DNA from: Lentzea nigeriaca
Lineage (GTDB): Bacteria > Actinomycetota > Actinomycetes > Mycobacteriales > Pseudonocardiaceae
DNA: 64,000 bases
Assembly: GCF_016907955.1 (NCBI RefSeq)
Contig: NZ_JAFBCX010000027.1
Span: forward strand, 1-64,000
Reading direction: 5' to 3'
Shown piece after piece: positions 55,878 through 64,000 of this stretch (positions within the stretch are counted from its first letter, which is position 1; each line of letters begins with the position of its first letter). Under the pieces are notes generated by a model, which saw only the letters and a program-made list of their open reading frames with translations, searched no databases and was not told the origin of the DNA. Both the position numbers and the translations under genes were made by a program.

Positions 55878-58505
55878 TTACGCCTCCGGCAGCGCGGCCA
55901 GGCGCTCGTTGATGCGGGCGATCTCGGCCTCGGCCACGGCCTTGCGCTCCTCGATCTTGGCCTTGACCTCGGCGGGCGCCTTGGCGAGGAACGCCTCGTT
56001 GCCCAGTTTCTTCGTCGTGCCCTCGAGCTCCTTCTGCGCTGCGGCGAGGTCCTTCGCCAGCCGCTTGCGCTCGGCGGCGACGTCGATCGCGCCGGACAGG
56101 TCCAGCTCGACCTTCACCGCGCCCTTGGGCAGACCGACCTCCAGCGTGGCCGAGACGGTGAACTCGTCGCCCGGCTCGGTCAGCCGCGTCATCGCGCGGA
56201 CCGCGGGCACCTGGTCGGTCAGGCCGACGCAGCACGCGCCGCGGACCTTACCCGCGACCTTCTGGCCCGGCCTGAGGCCCTGCTCGGAACGGAACCGGCG
56301 GATCTCGGTGGCCAGCTTCTTCAGGCCCTCGACCTGGGCCGCGGCCTCGGCGTCGCGCTCGGCACCCGACGCGGACGGCCACGACGCGACGACGAGCGAC
56401 TCGCCGCCGGTCAGCGACGTCCACAGCGTCTCGGTGATGAACGGGATCGCCGGGTGCAGCAGGCGCAGCAGGACGTCGAGGACGTGACCGAGGACGGACT
56501 GCGTGGCCTCGGCGCGGCCGTCCGCGATCTGGACCTTCGCGATCTCCAGGTACCAGTCGCAGAACTCGTCCCACGTGAAGCTGTACAGCGCCTCGCAGGC
56601 ACGGGAGAACTGGAACGCCTCGAAATTGGAGTCCACAGTGGACACCAACGCGTCGAGCTCGTCGAGGATCCAGCGGTCGGCCGCCGTCAGCTCGGAACGG
56701 TCCGGCAGCGGACGCGCCACCGTCGCACCGTTGGCGAGAGCGAACCGAGCGGCGTTCCACAGCTTCGTGGTGAAGTTGCGCGAACCGGCCGCCCACTCCT
56801 CCGCGACGGCCATGTCCGAACCGGGGTTCGTGCCGCGCAGCAGCGTGAACCGGGTGGCGTCGGCGCCGTAGCGCTCCATCCAGTCCAGCGGGTCGATGCC
56901 GTTGCCCTTGGTCTTCGACATCTTCTTGCCGTACTGGTCCCGGATCAGGCCGTGCAGGAAGACGTGGTCGAACGGCTGGACGTCGTCCATCGCGTACAGG
57001 CCGAACATCATCATCCGGACGACCCAGAAGAACAGGATGTCGTAGCCGGTGGACAAAACGCTGGTCGGGTAGAACTTCTCGAGGTCCTCGGTGGAGTCCG
57101 GCCAGCCCAGGGTCGAGAACGGCCACAGGCCCGACGAGAACCAGGTGTCGAGGACGTCCTCGTCCTGACGCCAGCCCTCACCCGTGGGCACCTCGTCGTC
57201 CGGTCCGACGCAGACGACCTCGCCGTTCGGGCCGTACCAGACCGGGATCCGGTGGCCCCACCACAGCTGACGCGAGATGCACCAGTCGTGCAGGTTGTCG
57301 GTCCAGTCGAAGTAGCGCTTGTTCAGCTCCGCCGGGTGGATCTTGGTGCGGCCGTCGCGAACGGCGGCAGAGGCGGCGGCGGCGATGCCCTCGACCTTGA
57401 CCCACCACTGCAGCGACAGGCGCGGCTCGATGACCGTGTCGCACCGCGAGCAGTGGCCGACCGCGTGGACGTACGGCCGCTTCTCCGCGACGATCCGGCC
57501 GTCCGCGCGCAACGCGGCGACGATCGCCGGACGGGCCTCGAACCGGTCGAGCCCCTCGAACGGGCCGTGCGCGGTGATGGTCGCGCGGCCGTCCATGATC
57601 GTGAGGTTCGGCAGGTTGTGGCGCTGGCCGATCTCGAAGTCGTTCGGGTCGTGAGCGGGCGTCACCTTGACCGCGCCGGTACCGAACTTCGGGTCGACGT
57701 GCGTGTCGGCGACGATCGGGATGCGGCGGCCGGTCAGCGGCAGCTCGACCTCGGTGCCGATGAGGTGCTGGTAGCGCTCGTCGTCCGGGTGGACGGCGAC
57801 CGCCGTGTCACCGAGCATCGTCTCGGCGCGCGTGGTCGCGACGACGATCGAGTTCTCACCGTCGCCGTAGCGGATCGAGACGAGCTCGCCGTCGTCGTCG
57901 CTGTGGTCGACCTCGACGTCCGACAGCGCCGTCTGGCAGCGCGGGCACCAGTTGATGATCCGCTCGGCCTGGTAGATCAGCCCGTCGTCGTACATCTTCT
58001 TGAAGATCGTCTGGACGGCGCGCGACAGCCCCTCGTCCATGGTGAAGCGCTCACGCGACCAGTCGATGCCGTCGCCGAGCCGCTTCATCTGGTCGAGGAT
58101 CTTGCCGCCGTACTCCTCTTTCCACTCCCAGACGCGCTCGACGAACTTCTCGCGACCGAGGTCGTGCCGCGACATGCCCTGCTTGGCGAGGTCGCGCTCG
58201 ACGGCGTTCTGCGTCGCGATGCCGGCGTGGTCCATGCCCGGCAGCCACAGGACCTCGTAGCCCTGCATGCGGCGGCGCCTGGTCAGCGCGTCCATCACGC
58301 TGTGGTTCATGGCGTGGCCCATGTGGAGGCTGCCGGTGACGTTGGGCGGGGGCAGCACGATCGTGAACGGCGGCTTGTCGCTCTTGACGTCCGCCTCGAA
58401 GTAGCCCCGGTCGACCCACCGCTGGTACAGCTCCGCCTCTACCTCCGCCGGAGTCCACGCGGCGGGGAGGTCAGGACGCTGGGTTGCGGTGTCGAGTTCA
58501 GTCAC
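55878..58505 (-). CDS. valS: Valine--tRNA ligase
   Basis: About 875 residues, full length. Class I signatures PPPNVTGSLHMGHAMN (HIGH, near 60) and KKMSKTKGNGIDP (KMSKS, near 540), a CP1 editing domain (TTRAETMLGDTAVAVHP), anticodon-binding domain and the C-terminal coiled coil typical of ValRS. The start is unclear: GTG 58505 (encodes MTELDTATQRPD) or TTG 58514. No T-box leader is seen. Confidence 0.97.
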   Translation of the reverse strand: MTELDTATQRPDLPAAWTPAEVEAELYQRWVDRGYFEADVKSDKPPFTIVLPPPNVTGSLHMGHAMNHSVMDALTRRRRMQGYEVLWLPGMDHAGIATQNAVERDLAKQGMSRHDLGREKFVERVWEWKEEYGGKILDQMKRLGDGIDWSRERFTMDEGLSRAVQTIFKKMYDDGLIYQAERIINWCPRCQTALSDVEVDHSDDDGELVSIRYGDGENSIVVATTRAETMLGDTAVAVHPDDERYQHLIGTEVELPLTGRRIPIVADTHVDPKFGTGAVKVTPAHDPNDFEIGQRHNLPNLTIMDGRATITAHGPFEGLDRFEARPAIVAALRADGRIVAEKRPYVHAVGHCSRCDTVIEPRLSLQWWVKVEGIAAAASAAVRDGRTKIHPAELNKRYFDWTDNLHDWCISRQLWWGHRIPVWYGPNGEVVCVGPDDEVPTGEGWRQDEDVLDTWFSSGLWPFSTLGWPDSTEDLEKFYPTSVLSTGYDILFFWVVRMMMFGLYAMDDVQPFDHVFLHGLIRDQYGKKMSKTKGNGIDPLDWMERYGADATRFTLLRGTNPGSDMAVAEEWAAGSRNFTTKLWNAARFALANGATVARPLPDRSELTAADRWILDELDALVSTVDSNFEAFQFSRACEALYSFTWDEFCDWYLEIAKVQIADGRAEATQSVLGHVLDVLLRLLHPAIPFITETLWTSLTGGESLVVASWPSASGAERDAEAAAQVEGLKKLATEIRRFRSEQGLRPGQKVAGKVRGACCVGLTDQVPAVRAMTRLTEPGDEFTVSATLEVGLPKGAVKVELDLSGAIDVAAERKRLAKDLAAAQKELEGTTKKLGNEAFLAKAPAEVKAKIEERKAVAEAEIARINERLAALPEA

Positions 58506-58528
58506 AGCTGTCAAGTCTACGGAGCGGG

Positions 58529-58554
58529 AGGTATCGACTTGAAACGAGATACCT
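58529..58554. promoter_or_regulatory. Inverted repeat in the valS promoter region
   Basis: AGGTATC and GATACCT are perfect 7-bp arms 12 bases apart, between valS and the divergent membrane-protein gene. A regulator or a transcription start may lie here; no family of regulator is assigned. Confidence 0.45.
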
Positions 58555-58642
58555 GATAACGGCCCGGCGACAATCCGGACCGAGCCGATGGCGTTCCCCC
58601 GGAGGTGACTGATGATGTCCGCCGATCAACTTTGGGGGGAAC

Positions 58643-59557
58643 GTGCAGTACGACATCGAGGACCATCCCGACCTGAGAGACGCGGCGTGGCTGCGCGCCG
58701 CGAACAGACGTGCCAAGCGGGAAATCCGCGGGCAACGACGGCAGGCCCTGCTGCGCAGGCACAGCGGCAAGATCGTCGCGGCGATCGCCCTGGCCGTCAC
58801 GGGCGCGGTGCTGTTCGGGCTGTACCGGGCCGGGACGTTCGACGGGGTCTCGCTGCCGCAGGTGACGCTTCCGCAGGTGACGCTCCCGACGACCGTCGCG
58901 CCGTACCAGGGCGTCAACGTCGAGAAGCCGTTCGCGGGCACCCCCGCCGAGCAGTGGGCCGACGGCGAAAAGGGCATCGTCGCGCCGGATCAGGACCCCG
59001 AGTACGCCGCGTCCTACGAAGCCGTGCGCAAGGCGCTCATCACCGGGCACGTGGACCCGCGGGTGATCGCCGACCACGACATGGAGCCGTTCGTGGCGCC
59101 GCTGGCGCCCGCACAGCAGGGTCCCTGGCGGAACGAGCCGGGAGGCACGGCGATCACCCGGCTGAAGAAGGGTACGAAGCTGCTGCCGAACGGGATCAAG
59201 GTGGACGGCCGCATGTGGCCGGGCCGCGACGAGTACGGCCGCCCGGTGGTGCACACGAGCTACCGGTTCGCCTACGCCTTCGACCCCGGTGACAAGAAGA
59301 CGCTGCTCGACCAGTACGAGATCGTCGCCCTGCAGCGTGCGGACGTCGACTATCAGCTCACAGCGGACGGCTTCTGGATCACCAAGAGCGACGGCTTCTG
59401 GTACTCGATGGCCTGCAAGTCGCTGAAAGAGGGCTTCCTCGCCCCCATGTTCGTCGAGAAGCGGCCGCTGCCGACCGGCGTGACGAAGGACGACTTCCGC
59501 AAGCCGGAGGAGTGGTTCGCGCCGGACGCGAAGATGTCGGCCGCCAACTGCGAATGA
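58643..59557 (+). CDS. Membrane-anchored hypothetical protein
   Basis: 304 residues from GTG with GGGGGG upstream. A basic cytoplasmic head (about 1-40), one membrane helix (about 43-62, KIVAAIALAVTGAVLFGLY), a linker with the repeat LPQVTLPQVTLP and an extracellular domain of about 210 residues rich in Tyr/Trp (YRFAYAFDPGDKKTLL, DGFWITKSDGFWYSMACKS). No enzymatic motif. Two Cys may pair. Function unknown; it precedes the FdhF gene on the same strand but with a structured gap. Confidence 0.7.
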   Translation: MQYDIEDHPDLRDAAWLRAANRRAKREIRGQRRQALLRRHSGKIVAAIALAVTGAVLFGLYRAGTFDGVSLPQVTLPQVTLPTTVAPYQGVNVEKPFAGTPAEQWADGEKGIVAPDQDPEYAASYEAVRKALITGHVDPRVIADHDMEPFVAPLAPAQQGPWRNEPGGTAITRLKKGTKLLPNGIKVDGRMWPGRDEYGRPVVHTSYRFAYAFDPGDKKTLLDQYEIVALQRADVDYQLTADGFWITKSDGFWYSMACKSLKEGFLAPMFVEKRPLPTGVTKDDFRKPEEWFAPDAKMSAANCE

Positions 59558-59584
59558 TCACCCTTTCAGAGGTGCCGGGCGACA

Positions 59585-59642
59585 GTGACGGCGATCACAA
59601 TTGACCGTCACGGACCGTTCAACCCCTTGGGGCCCGTGACGG
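59585..59642 (+). other. Mutually exclusive hairpins before the FdhF-like gene
   Basis: GTGACGG (59585-59591) pairs with CCGTCAC (59605-59611). The overlapping CCGTCACGG (59605-59613) can pair instead with CCGTGACGG (59634-59642). Only one can form at once. The first would be a small stem, the second a terminator-like stem. It could be an attenuator or a plain terminator of the upstream gene. Confidence 0.45.
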
Positions 59643-59705
59643 CGACGCCGCCGCGTTCTTCGGGGGCGCTGGCGGCGCCGACGTCGATCAGCGAAGAATG
59701 CAGCC

Positions 59706-61991
59706 ATGAGCAGCAAGCCCCCGCAGCACGACGTCGACGAGTCCGAGCTCGAAGTCACCGCGCCGAAGACATGGGCAGCGGGTATTCCCGGTGTGCTCGT
59801 GTCGCTCGACCGTGCGGTCGAGCAGATGGGTGTCGGCCGGACGGTCAAGACGTTGCGCCTGCTCAACCAGCGTGAAGGCTTCGACTGCCCTGGCTGCGCG
59901 TGGCCGGAGCCCCAGGGCCACCGCAAGATGGCGGAGTTCTGCGAGAACGGCGCGAAGGCGGTCGCCGAGGAAGCCACGAAGCGGCGGATCGGGCCGGAGT
60001 TCTTCGCCGCGCACTCCGTCGAGAGCCTGCGGACGAAGACCGACTACTGGCTCGGCCAGCAGGGCAGGCTCACCGAGCCGATGGTGCTGCGCCCCGGCGC
60101 CACGCACTACACGCCGATCAGCTGGGACGCCGCGTTCACGCTGATCGCCGAGGAGCTGAACGCGCTGTCCTCGCCCGACGAGGCGATCTTCTACACGTCC
60201 GGCCGCACCAGCAACGAGGCCGCGTTCCTCTACCAGCTGCTGGTCCGCTCGTTCGGCACCAACAACCTGCCGGACTGCTCGAACATGTGCCACGAGTCGT
60301 CCGGCGCCGCGCTGAACGAGACGATCGGCATCGGCAAGGGCTCGGTGTCGATCAAGGACTTCGAGCTCGCCGACCTGATCGTGGTCGTCGGCCAGAACCC
60401 CGGTACGAACCACCCGCGCATGCTCAGCGCGCTGGAGGACGCCAAGAAGAACGGCGCGAGGATCATCGCGGTGAACCCGTTGCCGGAAGCGGGCCTCATG
60501 CGGTTCAAGAACCCGCAGAACGTGGCGGGCGTCGTCGGCCGCGGCACCGCGCTGTGCGACGAGTTCGTGCAGATCAAGGTGGGCGGCGACCAGGCGTTGT
60601 TCCAGGCGATCGGTCACCTGATCCTGCAGTGGGACAAGGCCGACAAGGACTTCGTGCAGGCCAAGACGCACGGCTCCGAGGAGTACGCGGAAAGCCTGCG
60701 CGAGCTCGACTGGGACCGTGTGCTCACCGCGACCGGCCTCACCCGCGAGCAGATCACCAGGGTCGCGGGCATGTTCGTCGACTCGAAGCGCACGATCGCC
60801 TGCTGGGCCATGGGCCTGACGCAGCACAAGCACAGCGTGCCGACGATCCGCGAGGTCGCGAACGTCATGTTCCTGCGCGGCATGATCGGCAAGCCGGGCG
60901 CGGGCCTGTGCCCGGTGCGCGGCCACTCGAACGTGCAGGGCGACCGCACGATGGGCATCTACGAGAAGATGCCGGAGAAGTTCCTCCTGGCGCTGGAGAA
61001 CGAGTTCGGCATCCCGGTGCCGCGCAAGCACGGCTACGACACCGTCGACGCCATCAACGCCATGCGCCAGGGCCGCGGCAAGGTGTTCATCGCGATGGGC
61101 GGCAACTTCGTCAGCGCCACGCCGGACACGCCGGTGACCGAGAAGGCGCTGGAACAGTGCTCGTTGACCGTGCACGTCTCCACGAAGCTCAACCGCTCGC
61201 ACGTGGTCCACGGCAAGACGGCGCTGATCCTCCCAGCGCTGGGCCGCACCGAAAGCGACGTGCAGCACTCCGGCGAGCAGTTCGTGACGGTCGAGGACTC
61301 GATGTCGGTCGTGCACCGCTCGCGCGGCCGGTTGAAGCCCGCGTCCGACCAGCTGCTGTCCGAGGTGTCGATCATCTGCCGCCTCGCCCGCAAGGTCCTC
61401 GGCGCTTCCCACGCCGTCGCGTGGGAGGAGTTCGAGAAGGACTACGACGTCATCCGCGAGCACATCTCCCGCGTCGTGCCGGGGTGCGCCGACTACAACA
61501 CGCGCGTGCGCCAGCCCGACGGTTTCGTGCTGCCGCACCCGCCCCGTGACTCGCAGGAGTTCGCGACGGCGACCGGCAAGGCGAACTTCACGGCGAACGA
61601 GTTGACCGTGCTGGAGGTGCCGGAGGGCCGCCTGCTGATGCAGACCCTGCGCAGCCACGACCAGTACAACACCACGATCTACGGCCTGGACGACCGCTAC
61701 CGCGGCGTGAAGGACGGGCGGCGCGTGGTGTTCGTGAACCCCGACGACATCAAGAAGCTCGGCTTCTCCGACGGTCAGATGGTGAACATCGTGTCGGAGT
61801 GGAAGGACGACCCGACGGGCGTGGTGGAACGCCGCGCCGAGTCGTTCCGGATCGTCTCCTACCCGACCGCGCACGGATGCGTGGCCACGTACTTCCCCGA
61901 GGCGAACCCCTTGGTGCCGTTGGACTCCAAGGCGGACATCTCGGGGACGCCGACCTCCAAGTCAGTCATCGTGCGACTGGAGCAGGCCTAG
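59706..61991 (+). CDS. FdhF/YdeP family molybdopterin oxidoreductase
   Basis: 761 residues. Bis-MGD fold: SCDC-type head replaced by FDCPGCAWPEPQGHRKMAEFCENG in two runs (a partial cluster site, near 60), then MGD-binding TSGRTSNEAAFLYQL, NMCHESSGAALNETIG and VVGQNPGTNHPRM. A Cys/His at NMCHES replaces the Sec of E. coli FdhF. The family (FdhF/YdeP) is a distinct branch whose partners are often unknown; formate is not proven as a substrate. No fdhD or electron-transfer subunit is adjacent. It ends overlapping the convergent GH28 gene by four bases. Confidence 0.9.
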   Translation: MSSKPPQHDVDESELEVTAPKTWAAGIPGVLVSLDRAVEQMGVGRTVKTLRLLNQREGFDCPGCAWPEPQGHRKMAEFCENGAKAVAEEATKRRIGPEFFAAHSVESLRTKTDYWLGQQGRLTEPMVLRPGATHYTPISWDAAFTLIAEELNALSSPDEAIFYTSGRTSNEAAFLYQLLVRSFGTNNLPDCSNMCHESSGAALNETIGIGKGSVSIKDFELADLIVVVGQNPGTNHPRMLSALEDAKKNGARIIAVNPLPEAGLMRFKNPQNVAGVVGRGTALCDEFVQIKVGGDQALFQAIGHLILQWDKADKDFVQAKTHGSEEYAESLRELDWDRVLTATGLTREQITRVAGMFVDSKRTIACWAMGLTQHKHSVPTIREVANVMFLRGMIGKPGAGLCPVRGHSNVQGDRTMGIYEKMPEKFLLALENEFGIPVPRKHGYDTVDAINAMRQGRGKVFIAMGGNFVSATPDTPVTEKALEQCSLTVHVSTKLNRSHVVHGKTALILPALGRTESDVQHSGEQFVTVEDSMSVVHRSRGRLKPASDQLLSEVSIICRLARKVLGASHAVAWEEFEKDYDVIREHISRVVPGCADYNTRVRQPDGFVLPHPPRDSQEFATATGKANFTANELTVLEVPEGRLLMQTLRSHDQYNTTIYGLDDRYRGVKDGRRVVFVNPDDIKKLGFSDGQMVNIVSEWKDDPTGVVERRAESFRIVSYPTAHGCVATYFPEANPLVPLDSKADISGTPTSKSVIVRLEQA

Positions 61992-63445
61992 CACTTCTCG
62001 GTCGAGCCGGTGTTCTGCGTGCGTGGCGATCCGCTGTCGCGCACGCAGAACCCCTTGGTGTTGCGGAAGAGGAAGTCGGTCGGGCTGTTCGTGCCGCGCT
62101 CCCAGCCGAACGACTCGAACGAGATGTCGGTCGAGTTGTCCGTGATCACGGCGGGCCTGCCGTCGTTCTTCGTGAACGAGACCGCGCTGCCGCCGGCGAA
62201 CCTGATGCGGTCGGCGTAGCGGATGTACCAGCCGTACGCGGGCCGCGTGCCGATGCTGTTCGGGTTGTAGTTCTTGCGGTCGTTGCTGGGCGGGTCGGTC
62301 GACATGGTGCCGTTACCGCCCGGTAGGTTGATCTTGACGTTGGTGAACGTCACGTCGGTGATGTGCCCGTCGACGTCGCCCATGATGGTCGGGCTGAACG
62401 ACGGCGACGCGCCGTCGATGGTGATGTTGTCGTACGTGACGTTCTTGATGGTGCCGACGCCGGGACTGTTGCCGCAGCGTTTGCGGGCGCCGACCTTGAG
62501 CATGATCGGCGACCGCACGCCGCTCACGGTGATGTCGCGGTAGTGCACGTCGGAGATGACCGACCCGTCCATCGACACGAGGCCGAGTCCGGACTTGTTG
62601 GAGCCCTTGATGTCGATGCGCTGGAAGTCGTAGCCGGTGAAGTCGCCGCACGTCTCCGAGCCGAACATCAACGCGTTGCAGCAGCGTGCGCTGAGCTTGG
62701 TGTCGTAGACCTTCACGTTGCCGTTGCCGAGCTTCTGCCCGAGTGCGTAGTCGCTCTTGAACACCAGCGCGTCGTCGTTGGCCGCGAAGTTGCCGTTGGT
62801 GATCGTGACGTTGGTGGTGCTGATGACGTTCCAGCCGTCGCGGTCGCTCGCGGTGTCGATCGTGAGCCGGTCGCTGACGACGTTCTTGCAGCCGTTGATC
62901 AGCATCGCGAAGTGCCCGCCGCGCCGCAGCTTGATGCCGCTCACGGTGAGGTTCTCGCAGCGCGTCAACGAGATGATCTTGTCGGCCTGGCCGCTGCCGG
63001 GGTTGCCGGTGATCAGCGCGCCACCGCCGTCGATGGTGCCCTGGCCGACGAACGCGATGTTCGTCAGCCGGTCACCCCAGATCATCGCGTTGTGGAAGTG
63101 GCTGTGCCCGTAGTCCTGGTACTTGTCGTTGGGGTTGGACTCCGGCTTGTCGTACCCGCTGCCGCTCGCGCCCATGATCGTCGCGCCCGCGTCGAGCTGG
63201 ATCGTCACGTCGCTCTTGAGGTGGATCGAGTTGGGCGAGCGGTAGGTGCCGGACGGGAACCGCACCGTCCCGCCGCCGGCCGCGTTCGCCGCGGTGATCG
63301 CCTTGTTGATCGCCGCCGTGTCGTTCGCGCTGCCGTTGCCGACAGCGCCGTAGTCCTTGACGTCGTGGACCGCCGCCTGTGCCGGTTCCGCGAGCACTGT
63401 CGTGGCCAACAGTGCTGCCGCCACCGCCACGCCGAGTCTCCGCAT
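61988..63445 (-). CDS. Secreted GH28-like right-handed beta-helix (pectinase-type) hydrolase
   Basis: 485 residues from ATG 63445 with GGGAGG upstream and a Sec signal (about 1-24, ending PAQA). The N-terminus VHDVKDYGAVGNGSANDTAAINKA is the usual start of polygalacturonases (in two runs: VHDVKDYGAVGNG, SANDTAAINKA). NDDALVFKSD supplies the catalytic DD pair. The other GH28 motifs (NTD, GHG, RIK) are altered (STTN, GLGLVS, KVGARK), so it acts perhaps on another polysaccharide than pectin. A LacI-type operator lies 18 bases upstream of the start. Confidence 0.87.
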   Translation of the reverse strand: MRRLGVAVAAALLATTVLAEPAQAAVHDVKDYGAVGNGSANDTAAINKAITAANAAGGGTVRFPSGTYRSPNSIHLKSDVTIQLDAGATIMGASGSGYDKPESNPNDKYQDYGHSHFHNAMIWGDRLTNIAFVGQGTIDGGGALITGNPGSGQADKIISLTRCENLTVSGIKLRRGGHFAMLINGCKNVVSDRLTIDTASDRDGWNVISTTNVTITNGNFAANDDALVFKSDYALGQKLGNGNVKVYDTKLSARCCNALMFGSETCGDFTGYDFQRIDIKGSNKSGLGLVSMDGSVISDVHYRDITVSGVRSPIMLKVGARKRCGNSPGVGTIKNVTYDNITIDGASPSFSPTIMGDVDGHITDVTFTNVKINLPGGNGTMSTDPPSNDRKNYNPNSIGTRPAYGWYIRYADRIRFAGGSAVSFTKNDGRPAVITDNSTDISFESFGWERGTNSPTDFLFRNTKGFCVRDSGSPRTQNTGSTEKC

Positions 63446-63463
63446 CACGGAGCAACCTCCCGA

Positions 63464-63477
63464 TGAAAACGTTTGCA
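63464..63477 (-). promoter_or_regulatory. LacI/GalR-type operator before the GH28-like gene
   Basis: TGAAAACGTTTGCA matches the LacI/GalR-family pattern TGNNANCGNTNNCA exactly. It suggests sugar-controlled expression of the hydrolase. Confidence 0.65.
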
Positions 63478-63496
63478 GCGGCGGCGAGGTCACACG

Positions 63497-63688
63497 CTAC
63501 GCCGGTCGCACGCGACCGAACAGCCTCCAGCGGCGGCGCCCTGCCACGAAGAGACCGCTCCCTGTGCCGCGAGAAGGCCGGTCGACGGCTTCCTCAGGTG
63601 CGCGAACGAGCCGCCGGGCGGCCGCGTCGGCCTCGAAGTCGGCCTGCCGTTGCTTCGCGATAGCAAACGCATCGTGGTGCGGCAACAT
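63497..63688 (-). CDS. Small hypothetical protein
   Basis: 63 residues (MLPHHDAFAIAKQRQADF, then EADAAARRLVRAPEEAVD) with a clear GAGGGG nine bases upstream of ATG 63688. A helical N-terminus and a very basic end (GRRRWRLFGRVRPA). Unknown function; short coding potential is supported by the ribosome binding site only. Confidence 0.5.
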   Translation of the reverse strand: MLPHHDAFAIAKQRQADFEADAAARRLVRAPEEAVDRPSRGTGSGLFVAGRRRWRLFGRVRPA

Positions 63689-63803
63689 GACATTTCCCCT
63701 CAGTTTCGTGTTATTCGGTCGCGACCGTGACACCCAGGAAGATGCGAACGGCGCGGGAACCTTCAGGACGCAGGGACGGGTCGTCCATGCGCTCGTTGTA
63801 CTC

Positions 63804-64000
63804 ATGACTCGGGGGCAGCTGTGGCTGTTGGGGGCGTTCGGAGCGTTGGTCGCGGTGACGTGGATCGATCCGCCGTGGCCCGCTGAACAGGCACTGCACA
63901 GTTCGTTGACGGCCGTGGCGCTCGTGGCGCTGTGGTTGCTCAGGAAGCGTCTCGACACCGCGCAGTGCGCGTGGGCGCTGCTGTTCCTGGCGCTGCACAC
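63804..64000 (+). CDS. YjdF/DUF2238 inner-membrane protein, 3' end beyond the window
   Basis: The first 65 codons are visible: MTRGQLWLLGAFGALVAVTW, IDPPWPAEQALHSSL, LLRKRLDTAQCAWALLFLAL. Two hydrophobic helices and the pattern TWIDPP...LHS match the DUF2238/YjdF family of polytopic proteins of unknown role. ATG 63804 has no strong ribosome binding site. Truncated by the window end. Confidence 0.72.
   Translation, partial: MTRGQLWLLGAFGALVAVTWIDPPWPAEQALHSSLTAVALVALWLLRKRLDTAQCAWALLFLALH

Noticed and set aside
58505..58640. Possible T-box leader of valS
   Set aside because: No specifier loop or the conserved T-box core sequence; the gap is too short for a T-box plus terminator.
59688..61874. 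Minus-strand open frame of 728 codons
   Set aside because: Antisense to the FdhF-like gene; His/Val/Arg-rich shadow without motifs.

Overview
The window is about 70% G+C, starts genes with ATG, GTG and TTG, and carries the conserved actinobacterial block rpsT - holA - comEC/comEA - degV - octT - gpgP - rsfS - nadD - proA ... proB - obg - rpmA - rplU - rne ... ndk ... folC - valS. Gene order matches Mycobacterium tuberculosis Rv2412-Rv2448c (recalled, not searched), but the accessory genes (cytochromes P450, PrsW, secreted polysaccharide hydrolases, amylopullulanase, FdhF-like oxidoreductase) fit a soil filamentous actinomycete. My best guess is Pseudonocardiaceae (Lentzea, Saccharothrix or Amycolatopsis type); this is inference.

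Layout. 0-4.3 kb: a PL6 polysaccharide lyase beside an internally deleted pseudogene copy, a NUDIX hydrolase, an SPFH/ribbon-helix-helix operon behind a perfect palindrome, and a decayed GH3 fragment. 4.4-15.6 kb: housekeeping core with rpsT, holA, thrC behind a SAM-I riboswitch, comEC/comEA, degV, the glucosylglycerate/MGLP genes octT and gpgP, rsfS, cspA and nadD. 15.7-26.7 kb: accessory island between nadD and proB containing proA itself, two P450s, a RecQ helicase with a C-terminal phosphoribosyltransferase-like segment, a broken TIR gene, PrsW, an alpha/beta hydrolase, DUF1772/AraC, VOC and MFS genes. 26.7-33.3 kb: proB, obg, rpmA, rplU and rne, all on the minus strand. 33.5-41.7 kb: TIGR03936 and TIGR03960 genes separated by a secreted subtilase, an ABC-2 exporter, a GNAT enzyme and ndk. 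41.9-49.3 kb: a MarR/DHA2 efflux pair with matched operators and a 1,811-residue secreted two-module amylopullulanase. 49.4-54.1 kb: a duplicated-domain protein pair that appears to be one gene split by an in-frame stop, a secreted beta-propeller protein and a Tat-exported PhoD. 54.1-58.5 kb: DUF4233 - folC - valS. 58.6-64 kb: an anchored membrane protein, an FdhF/YdeP oxidoreductase, a GH28-type pectinase-like enzyme, a small ORF and the start of a YjdF/DUF2238 gene cut by the window edge.

The genes do not form one pathway. Three themes stand out: growth and translation core genes on the minus strand; carbohydrate degradation (PL6, amylopullulanase, GH28, beta-propeller enzyme, GH3 relic) with LacI-type operators in front of two of the enzymes; and gene decay or rearrangement (PL6 pseudogene, GH3 relic, TIR relic, split duplicated gene, orphan Tat leader, run-on comEC). 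No CRISPR array, rRNA, tRNA, transposase or phage gene was recognised. All identities come from reading motifs and translations; no database search was possible.
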